A stretch of 64,000 bases of DNA from assembly GCA_963749535.1 (NCBI GenBank), contig CAVVNF010000016.1:77618-141617 (forward strand). Reading direction: 5' to 3'. A program made the translations under genes and the position numbers. Below are positions 1 through 8,623 of this stretch, in pieces. Source of the DNA: Chersky-299 sp963749535. GTDB taxonomy: Bacteria > Actinomycetota > Thermoleophilia > RBG-16-64-13. The notes beneath the pieces were generated by a model that was not told where the DNA came from, did no database searches, and saw only the letters and a program-made list of their open reading frames with translations. The first letter of the stretch is position 1. The number at the start of each line of letters is the position of its first letter.

Positions 1-39
1 CTGCTTGGTGCTCGTTTGTTGAGGGGGTTGGAACGTTGA
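1..39 (+). CDS. 3' tail of an upstream gene (partial)
   Basis: An open frame enters from the left edge and reads twelve codons to a TGA at 37-39, ending in Leu-Glu-Arg. It lies 16 bases before proA in the same direction, so it could be the end of an upstream operon partner. Twelve residues are too few to identify it. proB or obgE are common neighbours of proA, but nothing here proves either. The frame could also be chance. Confidence 0.3.
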   Translation: MLGARLLRGLER

Positions 40-55
40 GGGATCGGGAGGACAG

Positions 56-1309
56 TTGAAGACAAGGGAACTAGCCACCGCGGCAAAGCAGGCATCACGC
101 CAGTTGGCCACCACCAGCGCCGCCTCCAAGAACCGCGCGCTGATCGCCATGGCGGAAGCGCTCGAGAGACGCTCAGCGGAGATCCTCGTGGAGAACGCGG
201 AAGATGTCGCTGAAGGCCGGAAGAAAGGACTTTCGGGGGCACTCATCGACCGCCTCTACCTGGACGAATCGAGGCTCCAGGGTATCGCTTCGAGCCTGCG
301 AGACATCGCTGCCCTGCCCGACCCGGTCGGGGAAGTGGTGGAAGGTTGGCGCACGGCCGAAGGCCTGCAGATCGAGAAGGTGCGCGTGCCCTTTGGCGTC
401 ATCGCCGTGGTATACGAGGCCCGCCCGAACGTCACCGTGGATGCGACCGCTCTCTGCCTGAAAACCGGCAACTCGGTCATCCTCCGCGGCGGTAGTGACG
501 CATATCGCTCCAACCGTATCCTCGCGGAGGTCATTACCGGCGCGGCGATGGAAGCCGGGCTTCCCGGAGAATGCGTCCAGTTCGTCTTGAACAAGGACCG
601 CGCCGTCCTGGTGGACCTGCTGCAGCTCAGGGACTATGTCGATCTGGTGATCCCGCGCGGCGGAGAGGCTCTCAAGGACTTCCTCCTGGAGAATTCGAAG
701 ATCCCGGTCATCTACGCAGCCGGTGGGAATTGCCACATCTATGTGGACAAGACCGGGGACCTCAAGCAGGCACTGGACATAACCATCAACGCGAAATGCC
801 AGAGGCCAGGCGTGTGCAATTCGGCGGAGACCCTGCTGGTTCATCAAGCGGTGGCCGCCAAGTTCTTGCCGACCGTCGTTCAGGCTCTGCTCGAGCGTCA
901 GGTCAAGCTCCACGTGGACCCGCGGACGAAAGAACTGCTGGGAGAGAACGCCAGCAAGGTGTCCCGGGCCACCGAGCGGCACTACGCCACGGAGTTCTTG
1001 GCTCTCGAGATGGCGATAAAGGTAGTAGACACTCTAGAGGAGGCCATCGAGCACATCGCCCGATACGGCACTGGCCACTCGGAAGCCATAGTCACCCAGG
1101 ACCTCGACTCCAGCCGCCGCTTTGCCGAGGCGGTGGACGCGGCCGCCGTGTACATCAATGCCTCCACACGCTTCACCGACGGGGGCGTGTTCGGCCTTGG
1201 GGCAGAGATCGGCATATCCACCCAGAAGCTCCACGCTCGCGGGCCACTTGCGCTCAGGGAGCTGACCTCGACCAAGTATGTCGTGACGGGGAAGGGACAC
1301 GTCCGTTAG
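56..1309 (+). CDS. proA: Gamma-glutamyl phosphate reductase
   Basis: ProA carries out the second step of proline synthesis, reducing gamma-glutamyl phosphate to glutamate-5-semialdehyde with NADPH in the cytoplasm. The 417-residue length is normal. The catalytic cysteine region reads AKCQRPGVCNSAET, as in aldehyde-dehydrogenase-fold ProA proteins, and the C-terminal part has the family stretch FGLGAEIGISTQKLHARGP. I chose the TTG at 56 because a GGGAGG sequence lies just upstream and the frame covers the full family N-terminus. nadD follows 14 bases downstream. The last proline enzyme, proC, is found separately at 26.6 kb. Identification is firm. Confidence 0.95.
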   Translation: MKTRELATAAKQASRQLATTSAASKNRALIAMAEALERRSAEILVENAEDVAEGRKKGLSGALIDRLYLDESRLQGIASSLRDIAALPDPVGEVVEGWRTAEGLQIEKVRVPFGVIAVVYEARPNVTVDATALCLKTGNSVILRGGSDAYRSNRILAEVITGAAMEAGLPGECVQFVLNKDRAVLVDLLQLRDYVDLVIPRGGEALKDFLLENSKIPVIYAAGGNCHIYVDKTGDLKQALDITINAKCQRPGVCNSAETLLVHQAVAAKFLPTVVQALLERQVKLHVDPRTKELLGENASKVSRATERHYATEFLALEMAIKVVDTLEEAIEHIARYGTGHSEAIVTQDLDSSRRFAEAVDAAAVYINASTRFTDGGVFGLGAEIGISTQKLHARGPLALRELTSTKYVVTGKGHVR

Positions 1310-1323
1310 GCGCGGAGAGGCTG

Positions 1324-2010
1324 TTGGATCGCGACGACCCGATATTCCGTTTGCGTGAGCGGCCCGAGCTTCGCCTCGGGGTGATGGGGGGCGCGTTCGA
1401 CCCCATCCACGTAGCCCATCTCGTGACGGCGGAGGAGGCGCTTCAGCAGTTCCAGTTGGACGAGGTGGTCTTCATGCCCGTGGGGACGCCGCCGCATAAG
1501 ATGCGCGATCTGGCTCCGGCGGAGTTCCGCTACATGCTGGCGAGCGTGGCCACGGCCGGCCACCCGCATTTCTGGGTATCGCGGTATGAGATAGACCGCG
1601 AACAGGTCGGGTTCACGGTGGATACGCTCGAGTTCCTCTCGCGAACGCTGCGACCCGACGCCCGGTTGTTCTTCGTCACCGGTGCCGATGCCGTGCTCGA
1701 GATCCTCACGTGGAAAGATCCGTTGCGGGTCCTGGACCTGTGTACGCTCATCGCGGCTACCCGCCCCGGCTACGACCTGTCTCGTCTCGCCGGTGTGCTC
1801 GAGCACCTCGGTGCCGGGCTCGTGGGCCCCGGTCCTGATTGCAAGGTCTGGACGATGGAGGTGCCTGCACTGGCTATATCATCCAGCATGATTCGTGAGC
1901 GGCTGGCCGCGGGCAGGGCGGCGCGCTTCCTCGTGCCGGATTCGGTGGCGCAACTCATCGAGAAGACTCAGGCTTACAGCCGGGCCTGGCCACGCGGCGA
2001 GCGAAAATGA
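1324..2010 (+). CDS. nadD: Nicotinate-mononucleotide adenylyltransferase
   Basis: NadD transfers AMP from ATP to nicotinate mononucleotide, giving deamido-NAD in the NAD biosynthesis pathway. The nucleotidyltransferase signature GGAFDPIHVAH lies near residue 22, and the C-terminal ISSSMIRERL motif corresponds to the family ISxTxIR phosphate-binding site. The frame is open far upstream through proA. I therefore place the start at TTG 1324, which has a GCGGAGAGG ribosome site and gives a normal length of about 228 residues. A GTG at 1354 is an alternative. The stop overlaps the next start (ATGA at 2007), implying coupled translation. Confidence 0.9.
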   Translation: MDRDDPIFRLRERPELRLGVMGGAFDPIHVAHLVTAEEALQQFQLDEVVFMPVGTPPHKMRDLAPAEFRYMLASVATAGHPHFWVSRYEIDREQVGFTVDTLEFLSRTLRPDARLFFVTGADAVLEILTWKDPLRVLDLCTLIAATRPGYDLSRLAGVLEHLGAGLVGPGPDCKVWTMEVPALAISSSMIRERLAAGRAARFLVPDSVAQLIEKTQAYSRAWPRGERK

Positions 2011-3170
2011 CGGACCCCGACGGCGAGCGGAGAGTACGCCGATCCATGTCCACGGGCGGTGGCCAGGCTCGATCTGAGCGGCGCACCACCCGAAGGGCCG
2101 CGCGCCGCCGTCAAGCCAGGCGAAGGATCATCTTCCTGGTCTCGGGGCTGGTGATAATCGCGGTCGTCGTAGGCATCCTCCTGGTCTTCGTGGGAAACCC
2201 GAGCGGCAGTTCCAGCGCGGCCACTGTCCCGACCACGCGCACCAGCCAGACCTCGGAGACGACGCAGGCAGCGAGCAAGACCAGCGGAGGTTCCGTCCCG
2301 CCGGGAACGACTCTTTTGGCGGTAGAGCAGGCCGGTAAAACCCAGGCGGTAGTCTTGCTGCACCCACTGGCTGCCGGCGGGGTCGAGATGAGTATGCCCG
2401 TATCGACGCTTGTAAAGACCTCTGAGGGCTTCAAGACTCTCGCCGACCTGCTGAGCAATGGGAAGGCTCAGAACGTCGCCCCGAGCCTCTCCGACATGCT
2501 CGGGGTCAAGGTAAGCGGTGCGGCCATCGTGGAGTGGACGGAGCTGCTGCGGGTGCTGAACGAGCTTGGGGCCGGCGGGACGCGGCCCCAGACCTTGGAT
2601 GCGGCCGGCGATGCCACCTCCCAGGTCGCCGACGCGGTGATGACGCTGGCGGGCAAGAGCGGGGACGACCCGGGTCGGGCCGCGGTGCAGGGGATGAAAG
2701 TCACCGGTGACGGCGGGGCTTTCAAGGCCACGTTGAGGGCGGCGGGCACTTCGGGGTGGACCCAGGTCGCGCTTCCGGGCAAAGCGGTGGAGGGGTTGGA
2801 CTTCGCCTACTTCGAGCCCGATGTAGCCATGGCCAAGATCCTTCTCGGCGGCAAGAGCTCCAATCCGGCCGTTTCCCTCGAGGTTCAGAACGGCTCTGGT
2901 CTGGCCGGAGCCGCCGAGAAGGCTGTCGAATTGCTCAAGCCCTTGGGATACACGGAACTCCCCGTGCGCAACGCGGACGGTTTTCCAGATGTCCAGGCTA
3001 CCCGGATCATCGCCTCGTCTGACACAGGGGCGGAGGCGCTTCAAGTGCAGACGCTTCTGGGGGTGGGTACGGTGTCGGAAGATGCCGGCCAGGCCCCGGG
3101 GCACATCGTGGTGATCGTGGGCAAGGACTTCATCCCGCCCACCTCGTCAGAGACATCGGCCGCTCCTTAG
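2007..3170 (+). CDS. Membrane-anchored LytR_C-domain protein
   Basis: This 387-residue protein has an Arg-rich N-terminus, one membrane segment at about residues 33-57 (IIFLVSGLVIIAVVVGILLV), then a Ser/Thr-rich linker. The C-terminal ~90 residues (from VSLEVQNGSGLAGAAEKAVE to HIVVIVGKDF) match the LytR_C domain that follows LCP or similar domains in actinobacterial envelope proteins. I do not recognise an LCP catalytic domain in the middle portion. Topology suggests a cytoplasmic basic tail and an extracytoplasmic body. It overlaps nadD by four bases; many Actinobacteria have an LCP/LytR_C gene next to nadD. Its biochemical role is unknown; a cell-wall function is inferred. Confidence 0.7.
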   Translation: MTDPDGERRVRRSMSTGGGQARSERRTTRRAARRRQARRRIIFLVSGLVIIAVVVGILLVFVGNPSGSSSAATVPTTRTSQTSETTQAASKTSGGSVPPGTTLLAVEQAGKTQAVVLLHPLAAGGVEMSMPVSTLVKTSEGFKTLADLLSNGKAQNVAPSLSDMLGVKVSGAAIVEWTELLRVLNELGAGGTRPQTLDAAGDATSQVADAVMTLAGKSGDDPGRAAVQGMKVTGDGGAFKATLRAAGTSGWTQVALPGKAVEGLDFAYFEPDVAMAKILLGGKSSNPAVSLEVQNGSGLAGAAEKAVELLKPLGYTELPVRNADGFPDVQATRIIASSDTGAEALQVQTLLGVGTVSEDAGQAPGHIVVIVGKDFIPPTSSETSAAP

Positions 3171-3249
3171 GCGAACGACAGAAACCAGGCCCTCGTTGGG
3201 TGTCGTGTCGTTCCCAAGGGCGGCCCTCCCTCTGGCGGCCCTGGAGCCA

Positions 3250-3277
3250 TTGTCGGTCGCTTCGTCCAATCGATAGT
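3250..3277 (+). promoter_or_regulatory. Possible sigma-70-type promoter for the Rrf2-LarE/cysE operon
   Basis: TTGTCG (3250-3255) and GATAGT (3272-3277) are separated by 16 bases in a locally AT-richer patch of the gap between the LytR_C gene and the Rrf2-LarE gene. The pair is a moderate match to a housekeeping promoter. Rrf2 regulators often repress their own operon, so an operator may overlap here, but I see no convincing dyad. Confidence 0.35.
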
Positions 3278-3355
3278 AAAATAGTCGAGTTTCCGTCCGC
3301 TTGTGGGACTCACTGCTGAGCGGGCGACCTTCGACGAGTGTGCGAGGATCCTGAC

Positions 3356-4657
3356 TTGAATATCACAGCAAAGAGTAAGTATGCCGTCATAGGGCTCGTC
3401 GAGCTGGCGCAGCGGTCCAACGGCGGACCGGTCCCGCTGGGCGAAGTCGCGGAATCGAGAGGGATACCCGCGCGCTTCCTCGAGCAACTCTTCGCGACTC
3501 TTCGCAAGGGAGGCGTCCTATGCTCCGAACGGGGCGCGCACGGCGGCTTTCGCTTCGATCGGCCGGCGGACCGAGTGACGGTGCTCGACGTGGTGCAGTT
3601 GCTGGACGGCCCCCTGGGGGCCGCGCTCTGTACAGTCTCCGACGATTGTGAGCTCCGTCCGTTGTGCGCGGCCGGTGATGTGTGGCTCCAGGCCAAGTTG
3701 GCCACTGAAGAAGTATTGGCCGGGACGACCATCCAAGACCTGGCCGAGTGGGAGAAGGCCAAGAAGATGGGCGCTCCTGCGGCTCCCGCGGTGAATGGCG
3801 GAGGAGATGGTGGACGTTCGCTTCCCGCTACTTACGGCGGTGCGCAGGCGGCGCGGAAGATCATCCGGGACCTGGGGTCGGCTGTGGTGGCCTTCTCCGG
3901 AGGCGTGGACTCGACTGTTCTGCTGGCGCTGGCACTTGAAGAACTCGGTTCTGAGCACGTTTTGGCGGCCACGGCGCACGGCGATGTGCACACGATGGAG
4001 GAACTGGAAGCCGCTCGCCGGGTCGCGGCCGGCTTGGGGGCCCGGCACATGGTGGTGGAGACTCGTGAGCTGCTGGTCCCTGGGTTCGCCGAAAACCCCC
4101 CGCATAGATGTTTCCTGTGTCGGAGCGACATGTACGGGAGACTGTGGGAGTTGGCTAGGGCGGAAGGCTTGGATGCGGTCGTCGACGGTGCGAACCGGGA
4201 CGATGGTGCCGATTATCGTCCGGGCATGCAGGCGGCCAAGGTCTTGGGGGTGAGGAGCCCATTGGCGGAAGCAGGCTTGACCAAAGACGACGTCCGCGCG
4301 CTCGCCCGGGAGCTTGGTCTTCCCAACTGGGACCGGCCGGCTTCGCCCTGCTTGTCGTCGAGGTTTCCGTACGGCGAAGAGATCACTGCGGGCAAACTGG
4401 CTATGGTGGAAGCGGCGGAACGCTGCCTCCGGGACCTGGGTTTCCGCACCGCTCGGGTGCGGCACCACGGCGATCTCGCGCGGGTGGAGGTGCCCAAGGA
4501 GCGTGTGGCGTACGTGGCGAGCCGGTCCTGCCGCGATGCTATCGTAGAGTCTCTGCAGCGCTTGGGCTATACCTATGTGACGTTGGATCTTCAAGGGTTC
4601 CGGAGTGGCAGCATGAACGAGACCTTGGGTCTCCCGCAGGCTGCAGAGGAGGGATGA
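3356..4657 (+). CDS. Rrf2-family [2Fe-2S]-type regulator fused to a LarE-like sulfur transferase
   Basis: One uninterrupted frame encodes two domains. Residues 1-135 are an Rrf2 winged-helix regulator (KSKYAVIGLVELAQ; ARFLEQLFATLRKGGVL; RGAHGGFRF). It has three cysteines spaced C-x5-C-x5-C, the IscR cluster-ligand pattern. After a Gly/Ala-rich linker, residues ~165-430 form an ATP-pyrophosphatase domain of the LarE/ExsB type, with the P-loop SGGVDST, a CFLCRSDMYG cysteine pair and the SPCLSSRFPYGEEIT motif. LarE donates sulfur to the nickel-pincer nucleotide cofactor; related proteins have other sulfur-transfer roles. TTG 3356 is chosen because it gives a standard Rrf2 N-terminus. The stop overlaps cysE by four bases, pointing to sulfur or cysteine homeostasis. 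Confidence 0.85.
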   Translation: MNITAKSKYAVIGLVELAQRSNGGPVPLGEVAESRGIPARFLEQLFATLRKGGVLCSERGAHGGFRFDRPADRVTVLDVVQLLDGPLGAALCTVSDDCELRPLCAAGDVWLQAKLATEEVLAGTTIQDLAEWEKAKKMGAPAAPAVNGGGDGGRSLPATYGGAQAARKIIRDLGSAVVAFSGGVDSTVLLALALEELGSEHVLAATAHGDVHTMEELEAARRVAAGLGARHMVVETRELLVPGFAENPPHRCFLCRSDMYGRLWELARAEGLDAVVDGANRDDGADYRPGMQAAKVLGVRSPLAEAGLTKDDVRALARELGLPNWDRPASPCLSSRFPYGEEITAGKLAMVEAAERCLRDLGFRTARVRHHGDLARVEVPKERVAYVASRSCRDAIVESLQRLGYTYVTLDLQGFRSGSMNETLGLPQAAEEG

Positions 4658-5511
4658 TGAGCTCACGGGTCAAGGAGGTCACACGAAAGCAGGGCAGGTC
4701 GAGTCCCGTGGGCGTGCTTGCTGTTCTTGGTGGTGCCTTCGCCTTTGTGCGGTATACGGAGAGCGGAAGGCGGTTGCGAGAGAAGATGCGGCGCGATCTG
4801 CAGGTCATCAAGGACAGAGATCCGGCGGCCCAGAACGATCTCGAGATCGTCACGTGCTATCCCGGCCTCCATGCCATCTGGATCCACCGGCTGGCTCACG
4901 GGCTGTGGGGCCGGAACATGCGTCTGTTGGCGCAGATCATCGCGCAGACAGGTCGTTTCATCACCGGTATCGAGATCCATCCCGCGGCTGTAATCGGGGA
5001 AGGGCTCTTCATAGACCATGGCGCGGGCGTGGTGATCGGCGAGACGGCGGAAGTAGGAGAGAACGTCACGATCTATCAAGGCGTTACGCTCGGCGGCACA
5101 GGCAAGGAGACCGGTAAGCGACACCCGACCGTGGGCGACAACGTCGTCATAGGAGCAGGATCGCTCCTCTTGGGCTCGATCACCCTGGGCCATGACGTGA
5201 AGGTCGGTGCGGGCAGCGTGGTCGTGAACAACGTGCCTGCTAATTCGACCGTTGTGGGCAACCCCGGACGCCCGGTGATCAGTGACGGCAGCAAGGTCGG
5301 GATTCCTGACATCGACTACACACATCTGCCGGACCCGGTCGCCGAGGCTATGAAATGCCTCGTCCGCCGCGTGGTCCAGTTGGAGAACGAGTTGGAGGAG
5401 ATACGCGCGGCCACCGGGATATTACCCGAGCATCCGTGGTCTGACGCCATATTACTGGAGGCAGGCGACGCCTGCGATCCGCCGCCAGGGCTCGATGGCG
5501 AACGGGAGTAG
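4654..5511 (+). CDS. cysE: Serine O-acetyltransferase
   Basis: CysE acetylates serine with acetyl-CoA to O-acetylserine, the carbon acceptor for cysteine synthesis. The left-handed beta-helix of hexapeptide repeats is clear (IHPAAVIGEGLFIDHGAGVV, then GETAEVGENVTIYQGVTLGG), followed by GKRHPTVGDNVVIGAGS. The catalytic His-Asp region DHGAGVVIGET is present. At 285 residues it is longer than short CysE forms because of an N-terminal hydrophobic stretch (residues ~18-30) and a C-terminal tail that may form a coiled coil. ATG 4654 overlaps the LarE stop, and its 3' end overlaps the helicase start at 5495. Operon context with an Rrf2 regulator suggests control by cysteine or Fe-S status. Confidence 0.92.
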   Translation: MMSSRVKEVTRKQGRSSPVGVLAVLGGAFAFVRYTESGRRLREKMRRDLQVIKDRDPAAQNDLEIVTCYPGLHAIWIHRLAHGLWGRNMRLLAQIIAQTGRFITGIEIHPAAVIGEGLFIDHGAGVVIGETAEVGENVTIYQGVTLGGTGKETGKRHPTVGDNVVIGAGSLLLGSITLGHDVKVGAGSVVVNNVPANSTVVGNPGRPVISDGSKVGIPDIDYTHLPDPVAEAMKCLVRRVVQLENELEEIRAATGILPEHPWSDAILLEAGDACDPPPGLDGERE

Positions 5512-7891
5512 CGAAGTCCCGGGCGCCGGCAGTGCCCGGGAAGCGGACCTGAACGAGCAGCAGCGGGAGGCCGTCTTTTACGAAGGCGGTCCATTGCTCG
5601 TGCTGGCCGGCGCGGGCTCCGGAAAGACCCGGGTGCTCACACACAGGCTGGCTCATCTCATCCAAAGCGGCCAAGTGCGTCCGCATCAGACGCTGGCCAT
5701 AACCTTCACCAACAAGGCAGCCGGTGAGATGAGGGACCGGGTGGCGGGGCTGGTGGGCGCGGCTTCCCGGTGGATGTGGGTGTGCACGTTCCATTCGGCG
5801 TGTGCCCGCATGCTCCGGCAGGATGCTCCGCTTCTCGGTTACCGCACCAACTTCAGCATCTACGACCAGGACGATCAGATCCGGCTCATCAAGCGGTGCC
5901 TGGAGGACTCGCGACTCGACATCAAGCGTTTCCCGCCGAGGGCGATCCAGAGTTTGATATCCGACGCCAAGAACAAACTCGTGGATGTGGACGAGTTTGC
6001 GAGCCGTGGACCGGACGGAGGCACTCAGCCGAGCGCGGAAGCCTGGGATGCGGACGGCCGTATCGAGTACTTCGACGTGGCCGCGAGCGTGTATCGCCAG
6101 TATCAGAGAAGGCTTCTCGAAGCGAATGCGCTCGATTTTGACGACCTGCTCATGCGGATGGTCGACGTTCTCCAGCTCTTCCCGGAGCGGCTCGAGTACT
6201 ACCGCGCGTTGTTCCGGCACGTCCTGGTGGACGAGTACCAGGACACCAATCGCGCTCAATACCAACTGGTGAAGCTGCTCACGGAAGGGCATCGTCAGGT
6301 GACGGTGGTCGGTGACGACGACCAGTCGGTCTACTCGTGGCGTGGGGCGGACGTTCGCAACATCCTGAATTTCGAGCAGGACTTTCCCGACGCCAAAGTG
6401 GTCAAGCTCGAGCAGAACTACCGCTCCACCACCACGATCCTGGAAGCCGCTAACGCGATAGTCGCGCACAACCGCGGCCGCAAGCCGAAGCACCTGTGGA
6501 GCGAGCCGGGGAAGGTGAGCCGATAGCTGTGGTCGAGTGCCGGGACGAGCACGAGGAGGCCGCGGCGGCTGTATGCCAGGAGATAGTGCAGGTACTTCGC
6601 GAGCGTTCTGCTTCGGACGTCGCGGTCTTCTACCGGGTCAACGCTCAATCCGGGTGCTTGAAGACATGCTGGTCGCGACAGGGTGTGGCATATCGAGTTG
6701 GTCGGGGGGACGAAGTTCTACCAGCGGGCGGAGATAAAGGACCTGCTGGCTTATCTGCGCGTGGTGGTCAACCCCGCCGACGATCTGTCCCTGCTCAGGG
6801 TCATCAACACTCCCCGGCGCGGCCTCGGAGACATCGCTGTTGGGCGCTTGCAGGCGTTTGCGGCCGAGAACGAACTGCCTCTTGCGGGCGCACTGAGCTT
6901 TGCCGCAGACATCGACGGTCTCGCGGGTGGGGCGCGCGCGGCCTGTCTTAGATTGGGCGAGTGCTACGCGTCATGGGCTCGAGACGCCGGCGTGGCGCCG
7001 GCGCCAGACTCTCTGTCTGAGATTCCCGGGGGCGCACTTGGGGGTGAAATCGAGGTCGAGGGAAGCGAGCGGTCCGGCGAACCAAAGGGTTCGACCGCCG
7101 AGGTGTTTTCCGCGGTCGCCGATGTCGTGAGTCGCGTGCTCAAGGATTGCGGGGTGCTCGACTCCCTCAAGGCGGAGCGCACGCTGGAAGCCGAGGGGCG
7201 GATCGAGAACTTGGAGGAGTTCGTCGGCGTGGCCCAGGAGTACGATCGGATGAATCCGGCGGGCAGCCTCACCGATTTCCTCCAAGAGATCAGTCTCTAT
7301 GCGGACATCGACGGCATGGACGAGTTGCAGTCGCTTGTGACGCTCATGACCTTGCACAACGCGAAAGGTCTTGAATTCCCGGTGGTCTTCATCACCGGCA
7401 TGGAGGAGGGACTCTTCCCTCACTCGCGGTCGCTCGACGAGGAGCGTTTGGAGGAGGAGCGAAGGCTCTGTTATGTCGGGGTCACCCGTGCGCAGGACCA
7501 GCTCACGCTCTCCTATGCGCGCTCACGGACACTCTTCGGCGGAGCGGGATACAAGCTTCCCAGTCGCTTCTTGAGCGAGATACCCGATCAACTCGTCGAA
7601 TACCGCACTGATGCGTCCGCCGGCCCCGCGCTCTTTGGCCGCTCAGGGCAGAGCGACGCCCCGTGGCATCCGCCCGAGTCGTCTCGGCGTCGGCGGGTGG
7701 ACGCGGCAGGTGGGCGGCTGGCAGCCGGGGGAAGCGCCGGGCTCAACGCGGGCGACAGGGTGCAACACGCCAAGTTCGGGATAGGGGTAGTGTTGGGCAT
7801 GGAATCCGGAGGTGTCGTCCGCATCTTCTTCTCCGAGCTGGGTGAGCAAAAACGTCTGCTGCTGGACTACGCTCCGCTCAAGCGGCTCTAG
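5495..7891 (+). CDS. pcrA: UvrD/PcrA-type superfamily 1 DNA helicase (frameshifted)
   Basis: ATP-dependent 3'-5' helicase used in nucleotide excision repair and replication restart. Visible motifs: Walker A GAGSGKTRVLTHR, Walker B VDEYQDTN, motif III GDDDQSVYSWRGAD, motif IV QNYRSTTTIL, motif V TLHNAKGLEFPVV, motif VI YVGVTRAQDQL, and a C-terminal PcrA-like tail (VQHAKFGIGVV). Reading is interrupted between about 6509 and 6700. One G appears lost in a G run near 6510 and one C near 6650, with single-base gains near 6685 and 6700. Protein homology continues across all of them. I read this as one ~797-residue gene with base-call errors rather than a decayed gene. Start ATG 5495 overlaps cysE. 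Confidence 0.85.
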
Positions 7892-8151
7892 TCCCGGCGG
7901 CATTCCCGCATCCTTGCAAGCCCACCAGTTGGGGCTCGGCTCGGACGCTTTCAAGATTCTCCTTAACCGAATTCACCGCGGGTCGTTGCCGACCAGGTCT
8001 TGAGACCGACACCATCCTGACAGGACAGGTCTCGTCGGCCTGCTGGGACCAGCTCGAGTCTCGTCACAATTACCGTTGCATAGACTACATTGTGCATCAA
8101 TAATTGCACTGCAAAGCATCAGAGAAAATGTTTGGAAGGAATCAGCGCAGG
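7892..8151. other. Gap upstream of the dcw cluster
   Basis: About 260 bases with no gene I can support. It is more AT-rich than its surroundings from 8060 on (an attgcactgc-type stretch) and contains a loose promoter candidate, TTGCAT near 8076 with an AT-rich stretch about 19 bases later. This gap presumably carries the main promoter of the division cluster. I see no convincing terminator hairpin for the helicase gene. Confidence 0.4.
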
Positions 8152-8199
8152 AAAGTGGTATGAAAGTGTTGCGAAGTGGGTGATTTAGGGGTAAAGTGG
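8152..8199 (+). promoter_or_regulatory. MraZ operator: array of AAAGTG-type boxes
   Basis: Boxes begin at 8152 (AAAGTGG), 8163 (AAAGTGT), 8173 (GAAGTGG), 8184 (degenerate TTTAGGG) and 8193 (AAAGTGG), one every 9-11 bases on one face of the helix, ending four bases before the mraZ start. MraZ is known to bind tandem direct repeats of this type (AAAGTG[G/T] or TGGG cores) in front of its own gene. The last box overlaps the ribosome-binding region, so binding may affect both transcription and translation. Confidence 0.8.
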
Positions 8200-8203
8200 G
8201 GCC

Positions 8204-8623
8204 ATGGCACGGCTACTGTTATCCGGGGAGTTCGATCACACCCTTGACGGTAAGGGTCGCGTCACATTGCCCGCCCGTTATCGCGAGTATTTCCAGGAGG
8301 CGGCTGTTCTGGTTCGTTTCCAGGATCGGGAGCCTTGCATCCGCGTCTATCACCCGGATGAGTGGGCGGAATTCGACGGTAAGTATCTCGAGTCTCTCGA
8401 CGTGTTCGGCAATCCGGCGGACAGCTGGACCATGCGTTCGATCTACCGGAACCAGGATCGTGTTGAGCCGGATCGCCAGGGACGGGTGCTTCTGCCGCCC
8501 AAACGCATCCAGGAATTGGGACTATCGGGCAAGGTCAAGATCCTAGGCAACCGCACACACCTTGAGATATGGGATCCGGCAACCCTGGCCGCCCTCGAGC
8601 AGGAGGAGCGCCCCGATGCCTAG
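8204..8623 (+). CDS. mraZ: Transcriptional regulator MraZ
   Basis: MraZ is a small DNA-binding protein with two AbrB-like SpoVT halves that regulates the dcw cluster it heads. The 139 residues show both halves: GEFDHTLDGKGRVTLPARYR (residues ~6-25) and RVEPDRQGRVLLPPKRIQEL (~84-103), the paired DxKGR and DxxGR motifs. Start ATG 8204 sits directly after the MraZ box array. The rsmH start overlaps its stop by eight bases. Autoregulation through the boxes is well founded. Confidence 0.97.
   Translation: MARLLLSGEFDHTLDGKGRVTLPARYREYFQEAAVLVRFQDREPCIRVYHPDEWAEFDGKYLESLDVFGNPADSWTMRSIYRNQDRVEPDRQGRVLLPPKRIQELGLSGKVKILGNRTHLEIWDPATLAALEQEERPDA

Noticed and set aside
1974..3104. Long antisense open frame opposite the LytR_C gene
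   Set aside because: High-GC genes often give long antisense frames; the plus-strand protein has a recognisable domain and membrane helix.
3170..3250. Intrinsic terminator after the LytR_C gene
   Set aside because: GC-rich complementary segments are present but no following run of T residues, so a terminator cannot be supported.
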